In this document: positions 17,184 through 30,065 of the stretch, one piece after another
Layout of the letters: each line of letters begins with the position of its first letter
Numbering within the stretch: position 1 is the stretch's first letter
NCBI GenBank assembly: GCA_031288865.1
Contig: JAITQN010000021.1
Coordinates: 1-35,653, forward strand
Direction of reading: 5' to 3'
Length of the DNA stretch: 35,653 bases
From: Prevotellaceae bacterium
Lineage (GTDB): Bacteria; Bacteroidota; Bacteroidia; Bacteroidales; UBA932
Program-made: the position numbers and the translations under genes
Notes under the pieces: model-generated
The model's database searches: none
What the model saw: only the letters and a program-made list of their open reading frames with translations
Told to the model about the DNA's origin: nothing

Positions 17184-18544
17184 TGAACGGCAGAAAGAAA
17201 CATATTATCGCAGGCCTGCTGTTGTGGTGTATGGCGTTTCCGGCATTTGCCGGTGATACCGTTCCTGCACGCCGTCAGGTGGTTTACGTGGTGGAGCTGA
17301 TGCAGGAAATCAACGCCCCCGCCGTGCGCTTAGTGCGAAAAGGCCTCGACGCCGCCACAAACGCCGGCGCGGATTATGTGTTGCTGCGCCTGAATACGTA
17401 TGGCGGCGAACTATCGGCCGCCGATTCGATACGCAACGCGCTGCTGCATTTTCCCATTCCGTTGATTGTATTTATCGATAATCAGGCGGCGTCGGCCGGT
17501 GCGCTCATCGCCATCGCCTGCGACAGCATCTACATGCGTAGCGGCGGAAGCATCGGCGCAGCCACCGTAGTGCAACAAACCGGCGAAGCGGCGCCCGACA
17601 AATACCAGTCGTTCATGCGCGCCATGATGCGCGCCACCGCCGAAGCGCAAGGGCGCGACCCGCGCATTGCCGAAGCCATGGTTGACCCGCAGGTGACCGT
17701 GCCCAACGTGAGCGACAGCGGAAAAGTACTCACCTTTACCGTAGACGAAGCCATCGAACACCGCTACTGCGAAGGAAAGGCCGAAACCATCGCCGAAGTG
17801 CTGCAACAGGCACGCATCAGCAACTACGAACTGATCACTTATCGTCCCACGACGCTCGACCAGATTATCCACTTCCTGCTGAACCCCGTGCTGCAAGGGC
17901 TTTTCCTGATGCTCATCATCGGCGGCATTTACTTTGAACTGCAATCGCCCGGCATCGGCTTTCCGCTTGCCGCCGCCGTCACCGCGGCATTGTTCTACTT
18001 CGCCCCGCTTTACCTCGAAGGGCTGCTGCAAAACTGGGAACTCCTCGTGTTCGTTCTCGGCGTGCTGCTCATCCTTCTCGAGATATTCATCATTCCCGGC
18101 TTCGGCGTGTCGGGTATCTCAGGCATTCTGCTCTGCGCAACCGGGCTTATATTCGCCATGGTCGACAACGACCTGCTCAGAACCACCGAAGGCTTCAACC
18201 TCGCCGTGCTGGTGCGGCCTATGGCCATACTGGCTATCGCCGTATTCACCGGTCTCACCGGCGCCATTTACCTTACGCGCCGCTTATACACCACCCGATT
18301 ATTCGGACACGTGGCGCTCCGCACCGACCTCACGGGTGAAGAAGGATACGTTGGCGTAGCCACAGCGCCCGCCCTCACTGTAGGGCGCGAAGGCGTGGCG
18401 CAAACGGCGCTCCGTCCCTCCGGAAAAGTGGAAATCAACGACGAAATTTATGACGCCGTAGCCGAATATGGCATGATCGGCAAGGGCGATGCCGTGCGCG
18501 TCACCCGCTATGAAACAGGACAAATTTATTGTGTAAAAATATAA
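17183..18544 (+). CDS. NfeD family membrane-bound serine protease (ClpP-class)
   Basis: N-terminal signal; DNQAASAGALIAIACDSIYM (Ser protease motif), SIGAATVVQQTGEA; multi-TM middle; C-terminal OB-fold. Confidence 0.9.
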   Translation: MNGRKKHIIAGLLLWCMAFPAFAGDTVPARRQVVYVVELMQEINAPAVRLVRKGLDAATNAGADYVLLRLNTYGGELSAADSIRNALLHFPIPLIVFIDNQAASAGALIAIACDSIYMRSGGSIGAATVVQQTGEAAPDKYQSFMRAMMRATAEAQGRDPRIAEAMVDPQVTVPNVSDSGKVLTFTVDEAIEHRYCEGKAETIAEVLQQARISNYELITYRPTTLDQIIHFLLNPVLQGLFLMLIIGGIYFELQSPGIGFPLAAAVTAALFYFAPLYLEGLLQNWELLVFVLGVLLILLEIFIIPGFGVSGISGILLCATGLIFAMVDNDLLRTTEGFNLAVLVRPMAILAIAVFTGLTGAIYLTRRLYTTRLFGHVALRTDLTGEEGYVGVATAPALTVGREGVAQTALRPSGKVEINDEIYDAVAEYGMIGKGDAVRVTRYETGQIYCVKI

Positions 18545-18554
18545 TTATATAATT

Positions 18555-19784
18555 ATGAAAAAACATTTCTTATCTTACCTTCTAACGCTGTGCTGCCTCG
18601 CAACAACTATTGCTGCCGGCGCGCAAATTAATATTAATGGTCGTGTAAAAGCCGACGACATAAATGAGTACCTCGAATTTGTGAGTGTGGTGGTAAAAGG
18701 GACTACCAAGGGTACCGTTACCAACATGGAAGGCGCCTACAGTATCGGCAATCTCCGTCCCAAAGACACCGTACAATTCGTGTACATGGGCTACCAAACG
18801 CTGGAAATTATAGCGTCGGATCTGGTAAACGCCCCGAATGTAGTGATGCTGCCAATGGCTACCAGCCTGCAGGAAATTGTGGTGAAAGCCATGCAGGAAG
18901 GAGACATCTTGAAAGGCGCCATCCTGAAGTTAAAACGCTTCTATCCCAAGGACCCGGTGATATGCAAAAGCCAAATCAAGGACGTAACCATCGAAGACAA
19001 AAAAATCGCCAGCTACTACGACTTCTCGGCCGACCTGTGGGTGTATTCCTTCCTCCGGGACGAAGAGGAGCGCAACCCCATCATCATGCGTATCCGCAAG
19101 GTAGATGCAAACATCGACCGTTACAGCGATTCTATTCCGGCGCGGCCTTATGTGATGTATGACAAAACAATCCGCACCATTATCCCCGAAAACTACGCCC
19201 TGCGCAGCATCATGTCCATGATGGATTCGGAGGACCTCAAGTTTAAAATCAGCAAGGACATTCTTGGAACCGAAGAGGTGTACAAGATGACGTTTGAATC
19301 GAAAAACACGCAAAACGACCTCAACACGTCGGCCACCATCGAAAAAGTGAGCGGATACATTATTGTAGCCGTGGCCGACAGCTCTCTCCTGAAAGTACAG
19401 ATGGAAGAAACGTTCGACAACTATACGTCTATCTCGCACTTTTATAAAGGAGCGCAACGCATACAGTGTACGGCAACTTTCGAAAAGCAGGTACACACCA
19501 GCAGCTTCAAGCGTGTGGACAATAAGATGTATCCCGAATACACCAAGACAGAAGTATTCAGCTATATAAAATACGGCGATCAAACGAACGAACGGCGGCA
19601 AATGAGCATGATTCTCGTAAACGATGTGATCACAAAAGACGTAAAACGCTTCCCGAAGAAAGAAGCATACGACAAAACAGTGCCGCTCTACCGTCAGATA
19701 TCGGCCGAAAACGAAGCATGGAGAACCATAAACTCCCTCCCGCTCACGCAGGATGAGAAGGTCTTTATTGATGCCAATAGATAA
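18555..19784 (+). CDS. Carboxypeptidase-like regulatory domain protein (secreted)
   Basis: Signal peptide, then ININGRVKADDINEYLEFVSVVVKGTTKGTVTNMEGAYSIGNLRPKDTVQFVYMGYQT (CarboxypepD_reg-like). Confidence 0.78.
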   Translation: MKKHFLSYLLTLCCLATTIAAGAQININGRVKADDINEYLEFVSVVVKGTTKGTVTNMEGAYSIGNLRPKDTVQFVYMGYQTLEIIASDLVNAPNVVMLPMATSLQEIVVKAMQEGDILKGAILKLKRFYPKDPVICKSQIKDVTIEDKKIASYYDFSADLWVYSFLRDEEERNPIIMRIRKVDANIDRYSDSIPARPYVMYDKTIRTIIPENYALRSIMSMMDSEDLKFKISKDILGTEEVYKMTFESKNTQNDLNTSATIEKVSGYIIVAVADSSLLKVQMEETFDNYTSISHFYKGAQRIQCTATFEKQVHTSSFKRVDNKMYPEYTKTEVFSYIKYGDQTNERRQMSMILVNDVITKDVKRFPKKEAYDKTVPLYRQISAENEAWRTINSLPLTQDEKVFIDANR

Positions 19785-21174
19785 ATTCATTGTTGATAAA
19801 CTCCGCCATTACCTCGGACATGAGCCTACCCGGGCGCAAAACGCGCTGCTGGATGAATTAGCCGCTTTCATCGCCAATCCTGAGGGCAGCGCAACCTTTG
19901 TGCTGACGGGATATGCCGGCACCGGAAAGACAACGGTAGTGGCCGCGCTGGTAAAATTGCTTGAAGAAATGGACATCGAATCGTGGCTGCTCGCCCCCAC
20001 CGGGCGGGCAGCTAAGGTTTTGGCCGGTTATGCCGGAAAAAGCGCCTACACCATCCACCGGAAAATCTACCGGCAAAAAACACAAAACGACCCCGCCAGC
20101 AGCTTCGTGCTTGCGCTAAACGACACCAGCGATGCTATATTTATCGTTGATGAAGCGTCGATGATTTCCAACGAAAACCAGGGCGCGCTCTTCGGATCCG
20201 GAAAATTGCTCGACGACCTGTTGCAGTTCGTCCGCAACGGCACAAGGTCTAAACTCCTCGTGACCGGCGACCCGGCGCAGCTTCCGCCGGTACATTCGCC
20301 GTTCAGTCCGGCGCTTCAAAGCAGCAGTTACCGGCAATGCACGTCGGCCAACCTCACGGAAGTGGTGCGGCAGGCCGCCGAGTCGGGCATCCTGCACAAC
20401 GCCACCCGCCTGCGCAACCACATCGAAAACAACCACAGCGCCATGCCGGTGATGCAGTGCAAGGGGTTTGACGACATCGAGCCAATCAGCGCAAAGGAAG
20501 TTTCCGAAAAACTTTCCGAAGCCTACGACCGCTACGGCGAGCGCGAAACGGTGGTGATTTGCCGCTCGAACAAGCGCGCCAATATCTACAACGCCGGCAT
20601 CCGCGCCCAGCTGCTGGGACGCGAAGACGAACTGGTGCGCGGCGACCGCGTGATGGTGGTGAAGAACTGCTACCAGTTTGTGGAACATACCGACAAAATG
20701 GACTTCATTGCCAACGGCGATATCGCCGAACTGGTGAGCATACGCCGCCAGGAGGAGCGCTACGGCTTTCACTTCGCACGCGCCGAACTCCGCTTTCCCG
20801 ACTACGACAACATAGAAATCACGGCGAAAATCATGCTCGACACGCTGCATGTCGAAACCGCAGCGCTGAGCGAAGAACAGCAGCGGCAGCTCTACGAGGC
20901 GGTATCAGCAAGCTACGCGCACTTAACCAATAAGCGCGACCGTTACAAGGCCATCCGCGAAGACCTGTATTATAATGCCCTGCAACTGCGTTATGCCAAT
21001 GCCATCACGTGCCACAAGGCGCAGGGCGGACAGTGGAAAGCCGTGTTTCTTGATTATCCGTTCCGGAAAGGCGCGCAGCCCACCCTCGAAGACCTGCGGT
21101 GGCTCTACACCGCCTTCACCCGTGCCACCCAGCACCTCTATCTCGTGAATTTCGACCCGGCGGTGGTGACGTAA
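19771..21174 (+). CDS. AAA family ATPase / RecD-like DNA helicase (UvrD-like C-terminus)
   Basis: LTGYAGTGKTTVVAALV (Walker A), IFIVDEASMIS (Walker B), VTGDPAQLPPV, NAITCHKAQGGQWKAVFLDY, LYTAFTRATQHLYLV. Start taken at ATG 19771 inside the 19753 ORF. Confidence 0.9.
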   Translation: MPIDKFIVDKLRHYLGHEPTRAQNALLDELAAFIANPEGSATFVLTGYAGTGKTTVVAALVKLLEEMDIESWLLAPTGRAAKVLAGYAGKSAYTIHRKIYRQKTQNDPASSFVLALNDTSDAIFIVDEASMISNENQGALFGSGKLLDDLLQFVRNGTRSKLLVTGDPAQLPPVHSPFSPALQSSSYRQCTSANLTEVVRQAAESGILHNATRLRNHIENNHSAMPVMQCKGFDDIEPISAKEVSEKLSEAYDRYGERETVVICRSNKRANIYNAGIRAQLLGREDELVRGDRVMVVKNCYQFVEHTDKMDFIANGDIAELVSIRRQEERYGFHFARAELRFPDYDNIEITAKIMLDTLHVETAALSEEQQRQLYEAVSASYAHLTNKRDRYKAIREDLYYNALQLRYANAITCHKAQGGQWKAVFLDYPFRKGAQPTLEDLRWLYTAFTRATQHLYLVNFDPAVVT

Positions 21175-21185
21175 AAAATATTCTA

Positions 21186-21193
21186 TATCTTTG
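21186..21193 (+). promoter_or_regulatory. -7 element TATCTTTG upstream of the AbiE-like operon
   Basis: Perfect TAnnTTTG 22 nt before ATG 21216. Confidence 0.5.
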
Positions 21194-21215
21194 TGGTGAT
21201 TTTTAATATCACTAT

Positions 21216-22043
21216 ATGTCTATAAAAAATAAAAACATATCGTTTCAGGCAAATGCGTTGCTTGAGAGATTGATTGAACAAAAAAAGGTCTGTTTTGGCA
21301 TAGATACAGCCTATCAAATTTTGTCTGATTCAAGCCAAGATGCTGTAAAACAGTTGTTGAGCAATATGACAAAGCGCGGCTTGCTAATGCGGGTAAAAGA
21401 AGGGCTTTACTATGTTATTCCCTTTGAACAGGACGCTACGACTTTTATGCCCGACTGGCACCTACTGGCTCAATACCTTGTCGGCGATGCAGAATATTAT
21501 ATCGGCTATTTTTCGGCTCTCCAAATTCATTCTCTAACAACACAGCCAAATCTTAAAGAACAAATAGTCGTAAATAAACAAATTAAACCGTCTACGCTCC
21601 TTATAAAAAATATCCCGTTTCAGTTTGTTTACCACAATGAAAAGCACTTTTTCGGCAATAAAAAAACATGGATTGACGGTTTTAACCGTGTGCAATGCAG
21701 CGATTTAGTGAAAACAATTGTTGACTGTCTTTTCAAACCCGGCTATGCAGGCGGAATAACTGAAATTGCCAAAGCCATTTACAAAATCAAAGACAAAATA
21801 GATTACTCTAAACTTTTGGAATATACAAAACGATTTGATTCGCAGGCAGTAATCAAACGGCTTGGTTTTTTACTTGAATTGTTTGAAATTCAAACTCCTG
21901 AAATTGAGGAATTATACAAATTGAGAACAAATTCGTTTGTGCTGTTAGAGCCGTCATATCCCAAAGAGGGCAAAACAAATTTTCGCTGGGCAATACAGCA
22001 AAATATTGATACATATTCAATCATATCGCCAATTTACAATTAA
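21216..22043 (+). CDS. AbiEi-like antitoxin of a type IV toxin-antitoxin / abortive infection system
   Basis: N-terminal winged-helix-like region (AVKQLLSNMTKRGLLMRVKEGLYYVIPFE), AbiEi-like core (YYIGYFSALQIHSLTTQ...), adjacent to an AbiEii-type nucleotidyltransferase; clearly AT-rich. Confidence 0.8.
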   Translation: MSIKNKNISFQANALLERLIEQKKVCFGIDTAYQILSDSSQDAVKQLLSNMTKRGLLMRVKEGLYYVIPFEQDATTFMPDWHLLAQYLVGDAEYYIGYFSALQIHSLTTQPNLKEQIVVNKQIKPSTLLIKNIPFQFVYHNEKHFFGNKKTWIDGFNRVQCSDLVKTIVDCLFKPGYAGGITEIAKAIYKIKDKIDYSKLLEYTKRFDSQAVIKRLGFLLELFEIQTPEIEELYKLRTNSFVLLEPSYPKEGKTNFRWAIQQNIDTYSIISPIYN

Positions 22044-22048
22044 AAGTT

Positions 22049-22852
22049 ATGATAGAACAGAAAGAAATAAACAAAATCGCAACGCAAAATCGTGTGAGTG
22101 ACCGCCAGATTGAAAAGGACTATGTGCTTTCGTGGTTACTTTTCGCTATTTCAAAAAATGAAATATTGCGTGATATATTGATTTTCAAAGGCGGAACAGT
22201 ATTGAAAAAGGCGTATTTTAAAGACTACCGTTTTTCCGAAGATTTGGACTTTACGCTGATTGACGAAAGCGTTTCAAACGAACAGATTTTTGCGGAGTTC
22301 AACAAACTTTTCGAGTTTGTCAAAGAAGAGGCGAACATTGATATGCGGATTGACAACAAGAAATGGACAATTCACGAATCAGGCAGTCTGCAATTTTACA
22401 TTGATTATGTTGCTTCTTTGCAAGGAAGTATGGGTAGCCGCGATTTGAAAATTGACATTACGCGTGGCGAAATTTTGGGAACGGCGTTTGAAGTAAAAAC
22501 AATTTTTCGTACCTATTCCGACCTTGAAGAAAATTTTGTGTTGCAATGCTATTCGCTTGCCGAAGTGCTGATTGAGAAAATGACGGCATTAATGGGTAGA
22601 ACCGAGCCGAGAGATTTGTACGACTTCTGGTACTTGACGGAAATCGGACAATTAAGAGTTTCCGACTATTTGTTTGAGTTTGAAAATAAGGCAAAACACA
22701 AAGGACAAAGTCCTGAAAAATTTCAGGAAAAAGTGTTGGGCAAAGAAACCGTTTTCAAGTGCGACTGGACGAAAAAACTTTCTTCACAAATCCACGACAT
22801 ACCCGACTTTGACACAGTATTCAGAGAAGCAAAACGGAATTTTAAGTTTTGA
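22049..22852 (+). CDS. AbiEii/AbiGii family nucleotidyltransferase toxin
   Basis: ILIFKGGTVLKKAYFKDYRFSEDLDFTL (nucleotidyltransferase motif I), DLKIDITRGE, EVLIEKMTALMGRTEPRDLYDFWYL. Confidence 0.9.
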   Translation: MIEQKEINKIATQNRVSDRQIEKDYVLSWLLFAISKNEILRDILIFKGGTVLKKAYFKDYRFSEDLDFTLIDESVSNEQIFAEFNKLFEFVKEEANIDMRIDNKKWTIHESGSLQFYIDYVASLQGSMGSRDLKIDITRGEILGTAFEVKTIFRTYSDLEENFVLQCYSLAEVLIEKMTALMGRTEPRDLYDFWYLTEIGQLRVSDYLFEFENKAKHKGQSPEKFQEKVLGKETVFKCDWTKKLSSQIHDIPDFDTVFREAKRNFKF

Positions 22853-22861
22853 ATGTGCTTT

Positions 22862-23527
22862 TTACCGCCCTCCGAAAATGGCCGTGCCGATGCGAACTAA
22901 AGTGCTACCCTCGTCAATGGCAATGCGGTAATCGCCGCTCATGCCCATCGAAAGTTCGCAGAAGGAAGTGTTGTTGGTAAAACAGGTTCGCTTTATTTGG
23001 TCGAACAATTGTTTGAGGCCGCGAAATTCGCGGCTTACCTGTTTGTGGTCGTCGGTGTTGGTGGCCATGCCCATGAGGCCGGCAAGTTGCACGTGTGGTG
23101 TATTGCTGAAAAAGTTTTGCGCGAACAAATGTTGTATTTCGTCTGCCGAAAAACCGAACTTGGCTTCTTCGGCAGCAATATGCACTTGCAGCAGACAGGG
23201 CACAATCAGATCGCGCTTTGCCGCTTCCTTTTCAATTTCGAGCAGCAGCCGCTCGCTGTCCACCGCATGGATCAGGCTGGCGACGCCCACCACCTGTTTC
23301 ACTTTATTGGTCTGGAGATGCCCGATAAAGTGCCATTCGATGTCGGGCGGCAGGAGCGCCGCCTTTTGCGCAAATTCCTGCGGCCGGCTTTCGCCGAAGA
23401 TACGCTGGCCGGCGTCGTAAGCCTCCTGTATGCGGCTTGCCGGATGTGTCTTCGATACGGCTACCAGCCGCACGCCGGCGGGCAGCGAGTCTTTGATTTG
23501 TCGGATATGCAGGGCGATGCCGGACAC
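22862..23527 (-). CDS. YggS family pyridoxal phosphate-dependent enzyme / PLP homeostasis protein
   Basis: LVAVSKTHPASRIQEAYDAGQRIFGESRPQEF, WHFIGHLQTNKVK, LSMGMSGDYRIAIDEGSTLVRIGTAIFG. Confidence 0.95.
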   Translation of the reverse strand: MSGIALHIRQIKDSLPAGVRLVAVSKTHPASRIQEAYDAGQRIFGESRPQEFAQKAALLPPDIEWHFIGHLQTNKVKQVVGVASLIHAVDSERLLLEIEKEAAKRDLIVPCLLQVHIAAEEAKFGFSADEIQHLFAQNFFSNTPHVQLAGLMGMATNTDDHKQVSREFRGLKQLFDQIKRTCFTNNTSFCELSMGMSGDYRIAIDEGSTLVRIGTAIFGGR

Positions 23528-23533
23528 GTGCCC

Positions 23534-25420
23534 TTACCTTTTTTTGTTGCGTTGTTGTTGGGCGCGAGCGGCCTCTTCAAGACGCTGCTGAAACTTCGAT
23601 TTCTTCACCGGCTGTGCGGCGCGCGCTTTCATCTTGCGCAGCAGCTCTTCTTCGTCTACAAACCATTTGCGAATCACCCATGTCTGTCCGATGGTGATGA
23701 AGTTGGAGAGCATGAAATAATAGCTCAACCCGCTGGAATAGCTGTTAAACATCACGAGCATGAGGATCGGCATGAGGTACAGTTGCATAAATTTCATGCC
23801 CGGCATCTGGTTATTTGAAGCAGTTTGCGAGAGGGTAACCTTGGAATAAAAGAACAGCGACACCGCCATCAGCAGCACGAACAGGCTGATATGACTGCCG
23901 TAGAACGGAATGTTGAAAGGCAATTCGAGAATGGAATCATACGTACTGAGGTCGTGCGCCCACAGAAAACTTTTCTGGCGCAGCTCAAACGACGCGGGAA
24001 AAAAGTTGAACATGGCAATGAGTATCGGCATTTGCAGCAGCATCGGGATACAGCCCCCCATCATGCTTACGCCGGTTTTCTTGTACAGCGCCATAATCTC
24101 CTGCTGCTTCTTCATGGCGTCTTCGCGCTTGGGATACTTCTCGTTTATCTTGGCCACTTCCGGTTGCAGCACCTTCATCTTGGCCGACGACACATGCGAG
24201 CGCTGGGTGAGGGGTAGCAGGATAATCTTAATCAGCAGGGTGAGGATAAGGATAATGATGCCGTAGTTGGCGATGAACCCGTTCAGAAAATCGAATACGG
24301 GAATGATGAACCAGCGGTTGATGTAGCCCATAATCCACCAGCCGAGCGACACGAGCTTTTCAAAGTCGTGCCCCTGGCTTTTCAGGGTGTTGTACTGGTT
24401 GGTGGTGAAGTAAAATTCGAGGGGAATGGTCTGTTCGCTGTTACTGTTGTAGGCCACTTGCATGGCGGCGTCGCAGTGCATGAGCATCCGGTCGGGGTGG
24501 TTTTCCGAATAGCTTTTGTAGGCCATGCTGGCCTGCGTGAAATTTTCGGGCGCTACGAGGATAGCCGAAAAGAACTGGTCTTTGAACGCAATCCATTCCA
24601 CCTTGGTGGGTATTTTAGCCTGGTCGCCTTCGGCGCGCGAGCGGAGCTCTTCGGTGTCTGCTGCCCCCGGATACTTATATACTATAGTGGAATAGTTGTT
24701 CTCGTTCGAGAAATTCCGTTCCTGCCGGCGTATGTCGGCGCTCCAGTAGAGGTCGAGCTGGGTGGCGTTTCGCGGGATATGCCGGTCCATGCCCACTAAT
24801 TTAATATCGAGGTTAACCTTGTAGCTGTTATGCTGCAAAGTATAGATGTAATCTATATAGGCGTCGTCGGCAATGGGGAGGCGCATGACGAGCTGCGCCG
24901 GGGCGCCGGTTTCGGTAAGCGTCGTGTTGTCCGGTACGCTCACGGGGGTGAAGAAAAACGACGAGGTGGAGAGTTGTTGGTTTGTGAAAAACTGCAAATC
25001 GAAATTGTTTTCCTTACCGCTGAAAAGCACTACAGGCAGGCTGTCGTGAGTGTGGTGATTCTTTATGGTAGCTGCCGCGATGCGTCCGCCCTTGTTGGAA
25101 AAAGCGAGTGCGATGAGGTTATTCTCCAAATTAAAAAATTGTTCTTCGCCGGTAGCGGCAGCATCAAGAACGGCGCCTAAGGTGGACGGTTGCGCTTTTG
25201 CCGCAATTTCCTGCGGCCGCGTCGATGGGGTTTGGGCAGTCAGGACGGCAGCGCTGTCGAACGCCTGCTGTTGGTGCAGGCGGATTTGTTCGGCACGGGC
25301 AATAGAATCGTATTGGAATTGTAATTTGCGCTGCGCTTCAATATTTTTGGAATTATACCACGTGAAGGTTATGATGATTGCGCCTATCAGGAGAAATCCT
25401 GTAACTGTGTTCTTGTTCAT
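23534..25420 (-). CDS. yidC: Membrane protein insertase YidC
   Basis: N-terminal TM, large periplasmic domain, conserved core (SSAKMKVLQPEVAKINEKYPKREDAMKKQQEIMALYKKTGVSMMGGCIPMLLQMPILIAMFNFFPAS). Confidence 0.96.
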   Translation of the reverse strand: MNKNTVTGFLLIGAIIITFTWYNSKNIEAQRKLQFQYDSIARAEQIRLHQQQAFDSAAVLTAQTPSTRPQEIAAKAQPSTLGAVLDAAATGEEQFFNLENNLIALAFSNKGGRIAAATIKNHHTHDSLPVVLFSGKENNFDLQFFTNQQLSTSSFFFTPVSVPDNTTLTETGAPAQLVMRLPIADDAYIDYIYTLQHNSYKVNLDIKLVGMDRHIPRNATQLDLYWSADIRRQERNFSNENNYSTIVYKYPGAADTEELRSRAEGDQAKIPTKVEWIAFKDQFFSAILVAPENFTQASMAYKSYSENHPDRMLMHCDAAMQVAYNSNSEQTIPLEFYFTTNQYNTLKSQGHDFEKLVSLGWWIMGYINRWFIIPVFDFLNGFIANYGIIILILTLLIKIILLPLTQRSHVSSAKMKVLQPEVAKINEKYPKREDAMKKQQEIMALYKKTGVSMMGGCIPMLLQMPILIAMFNFFPASFELRQKSFLWAHDLSTYDSILELPFNIPFYGSHISLFVLLMAVSLFFYSKVTLSQTASNNQMPGMKFMQLYLMPILMLVMFNSYSSGLSYYFMLSNFITIGQTWVIRKWFVDEEELLRKMKARAAQPVKKSKFQQRLEEAARAQQQRNKKR

Positions 25421-25423
25421 AGA

Positions 25424-27307
25424 TTAGTTGTACTGTTTCTCTATTAGTTTTATTTTTTCCTCTATGAGATGCAGTTCTTCCTTTGCGTTCTCAATTTTTT
25501 TGTTCACCTCGGCAATCATCGCTTCGGCATTTTTTGATTTGGCGAAGAATCCAATATTGTTTTCCCATAGCGAAATGTCCGACTCGAGTTGCCGGAGTTT
25601 GTACACCAATTTTTCCCGTTCGGAACGGATAGCGCGCTTGGCCTTCTCGCCGGAACCTTTTATATCGTTGATGCGCGATTTAAAACGCATGATTTTCTTT
25701 TCGCTGTCGGTAATGCTCAGGCTCTTGAATTGCTTGTCGATGGCTACGCGGTAGGTGTTCTGTATGCGTTCCTTTTCCTTAAACGGAACAAATCCGATAC
25801 CTGTCCACCGGCGTTGAAAGTCCTGCAGGGCGGTAAGGTCGTTTTCCGCGTTTCCGGAGGGCGTGAAGGCCTCTATCTCCGCGATGATGGCCTCCTTCTG
25901 CCGCAGGTTTTCGGCGTGTTCGGAATCTATCGAAGAGAAATGTTCGTTTTTTTGGTTGAAGAACGTGTCGCAGGCCGTGCGGAAACGTTTCCAGATGGCG
26001 TCGGACTGCTTGCGCGGTACGGCGCCTATCTCTTTCCACTGCTTTTGCAGGCTGATGAGCTTGTCGGTCGTTTTCTTCCAGTCGGTGCTGCCGGTAAGGC
26101 TTTCCACCTGTTCGCAGAGGGCTGTTTTCTTCTGCAGGTTTTCCTGCATGTCGGTTTTAAACTGTTTGTAGAAATCGCGCTTTGTCACGTAAAATTTGTC
26201 ACAGACGGTGCGGAAACGCTCAAAAACGCGTGTGTTTTCCTTTTTGGTCGCAAACCCTATGGTTTTCCACATCTTTTGAAGCTCTTCCATTGCCTTGGAC
26301 TGCTCATTCCACATCTTGGTGTCTTTGGCTTCAACCTGAGTCAACTCTTCGGCCTTTTCGCACAACTGCTGTTTGAGCTCGAAATTTTTTCGCTGTGCTT
26401 CCTTTTGCGATTCAAAATACTCCTGGTGCTTTTTATTGATGGCGGAAGTGGCAGCCTTGAAGCGCTCCCACATTTGCTCGCGGTATTCGCGCGCCACAGG
26501 GCCGAGCTCGCGCCATTCCTCGTGGTATTTCTGCAACTTATTAAAGGCAGTGATGATGTTCGATTCGAGAATAAGCTTTTCGGCTTTTTCGCAGAGCAGC
26601 GTCTTCGCCTCGAGGTTTTTCTTAAAGTCGAGATCCCGCAGTTCGTTGTTTATTTTCACATAATCGTAAAACAACTCCACGTAGTGCTGGTAAGTGTTCC
26701 ACAGATTGGTGGTGTGTGCCAGCGGCACGGGGCCTGTGTCGCGCCAGCGTTGCTGAAGATCGCGGAATGTGGGAAACGTATGGTTGATGTCTTCCTGCTT
26801 TTCGAGCAGCGCCTTCAGTTCATCAATGATGCCCTGCTTCACCACAAGGTTTTGCTCTTTCTGCGTTTCGAGTTGTTGGATATATTCGGTACGCCGGCGC
26901 TTATATTCATTATAAAGCGCCTTAAACTGTTCTTCCAGTTTGTCGGTGACCGCTTCCACGTCCTGCGGCTGCTCCTCCGCAGCCGGCTCCTGTTGCGGCT
27001 CACCGGCGGTTTCGTCTTCCTGCGGTTTCTTCTTCTGCTCCTGTTTCACAAATTTGTAGAACGCCGATTTGATGGCCTCTGCCTCGCGGCGAAGGACTTC
27101 AATGGATTGTGTTTCGAGCAGTTTTTCGAATACATCAATCAGCTCCTCCTTTTCAAGGTGGATATATTTTAATGTACTGTGCTCCTCATTCATTTCCTCC
27201 TCATGAATGGCCGCATCTTCATGCAGTTCCACCGACATAGTTTCGCCCTCATGCTGCGATGCGGCGAATTGCTCCTCCGGAGCAGGATTTTGTAGTTGAT
27301 TATTCAT
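25424..27307 (-). CDS. DUF349 domain-containing protein (multiple tandem DUF349 repeats)
   Basis: Repeated W-x(n)-G-P/A-V...-W-x-RF-R-A/T units (LQQRWRDTGPVP..., YHEEWRELGPVAREYREQMWERFKAA..., LQKQWKEIGAVPRKQSDAIWKRFRTACDTFF). Confidence 0.88.
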   Translation of the reverse strand: MNNQLQNPAPEEQFAASQHEGETMSVELHEDAAIHEEEMNEEHSTLKYIHLEKEELIDVFEKLLETQSIEVLRREAEAIKSAFYKFVKQEQKKKPQEDETAGEPQQEPAAEEQPQDVEAVTDKLEEQFKALYNEYKRRRTEYIQQLETQKEQNLVVKQGIIDELKALLEKQEDINHTFPTFRDLQQRWRDTGPVPLAHTTNLWNTYQHYVELFYDYVKINNELRDLDFKKNLEAKTLLCEKAEKLILESNIITAFNKLQKYHEEWRELGPVAREYREQMWERFKAATSAINKKHQEYFESQKEAQRKNFELKQQLCEKAEELTQVEAKDTKMWNEQSKAMEELQKMWKTIGFATKKENTRVFERFRTVCDKFYVTKRDFYKQFKTDMQENLQKKTALCEQVESLTGSTDWKKTTDKLISLQKQWKEIGAVPRKQSDAIWKRFRTACDTFFNQKNEHFSSIDSEHAENLRQKEAIIAEIEAFTPSGNAENDLTALQDFQRRWTGIGFVPFKEKERIQNTYRVAIDKQFKSLSITDSEKKIMRFKSRINDIKGSGEKAKRAIRSEREKLVYKLRQLESDISLWENNIGFFAKSKNAEAMIAEVNKKIENAKEELHLIEEKIKLIEKQYN

Positions 27308-27338
27308 AAGCTACAAGTTCGTTTTCTCAATTCGAGAA

Positions 27339-27366
27339 CAAAGATAGTGAATTTTATGTAAATTTG
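27339..27366. promoter_or_regulatory. Divergent -7 elements for DUF349 (minus, TATCTTTG 27339-27346) and trmD (plus, TAAATTTG 27359-27366)
   Basis: Both match TAnnTTTG; only 12 bp between them. Confidence 0.5.
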
Positions 27367-27370
27367 CAGC

Positions 27371-30062
<2,692 letters not shown>

Positions 30063-30065
30063 ATT

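Noticed and set aside
25589-27172. 527-aa plus-strand ORF
   Set aside because: Antisense shadow of the DUF349 gene; low-complexity Leu/Phe-rich translation.
27324-27338. Inverted repeat TTCTC-AATTC-GAGAA between the trmD and DUF349 promoters
   Set aside because: Only 5-bp arms in AT-rich DNA; could easily be chance without conservation data.
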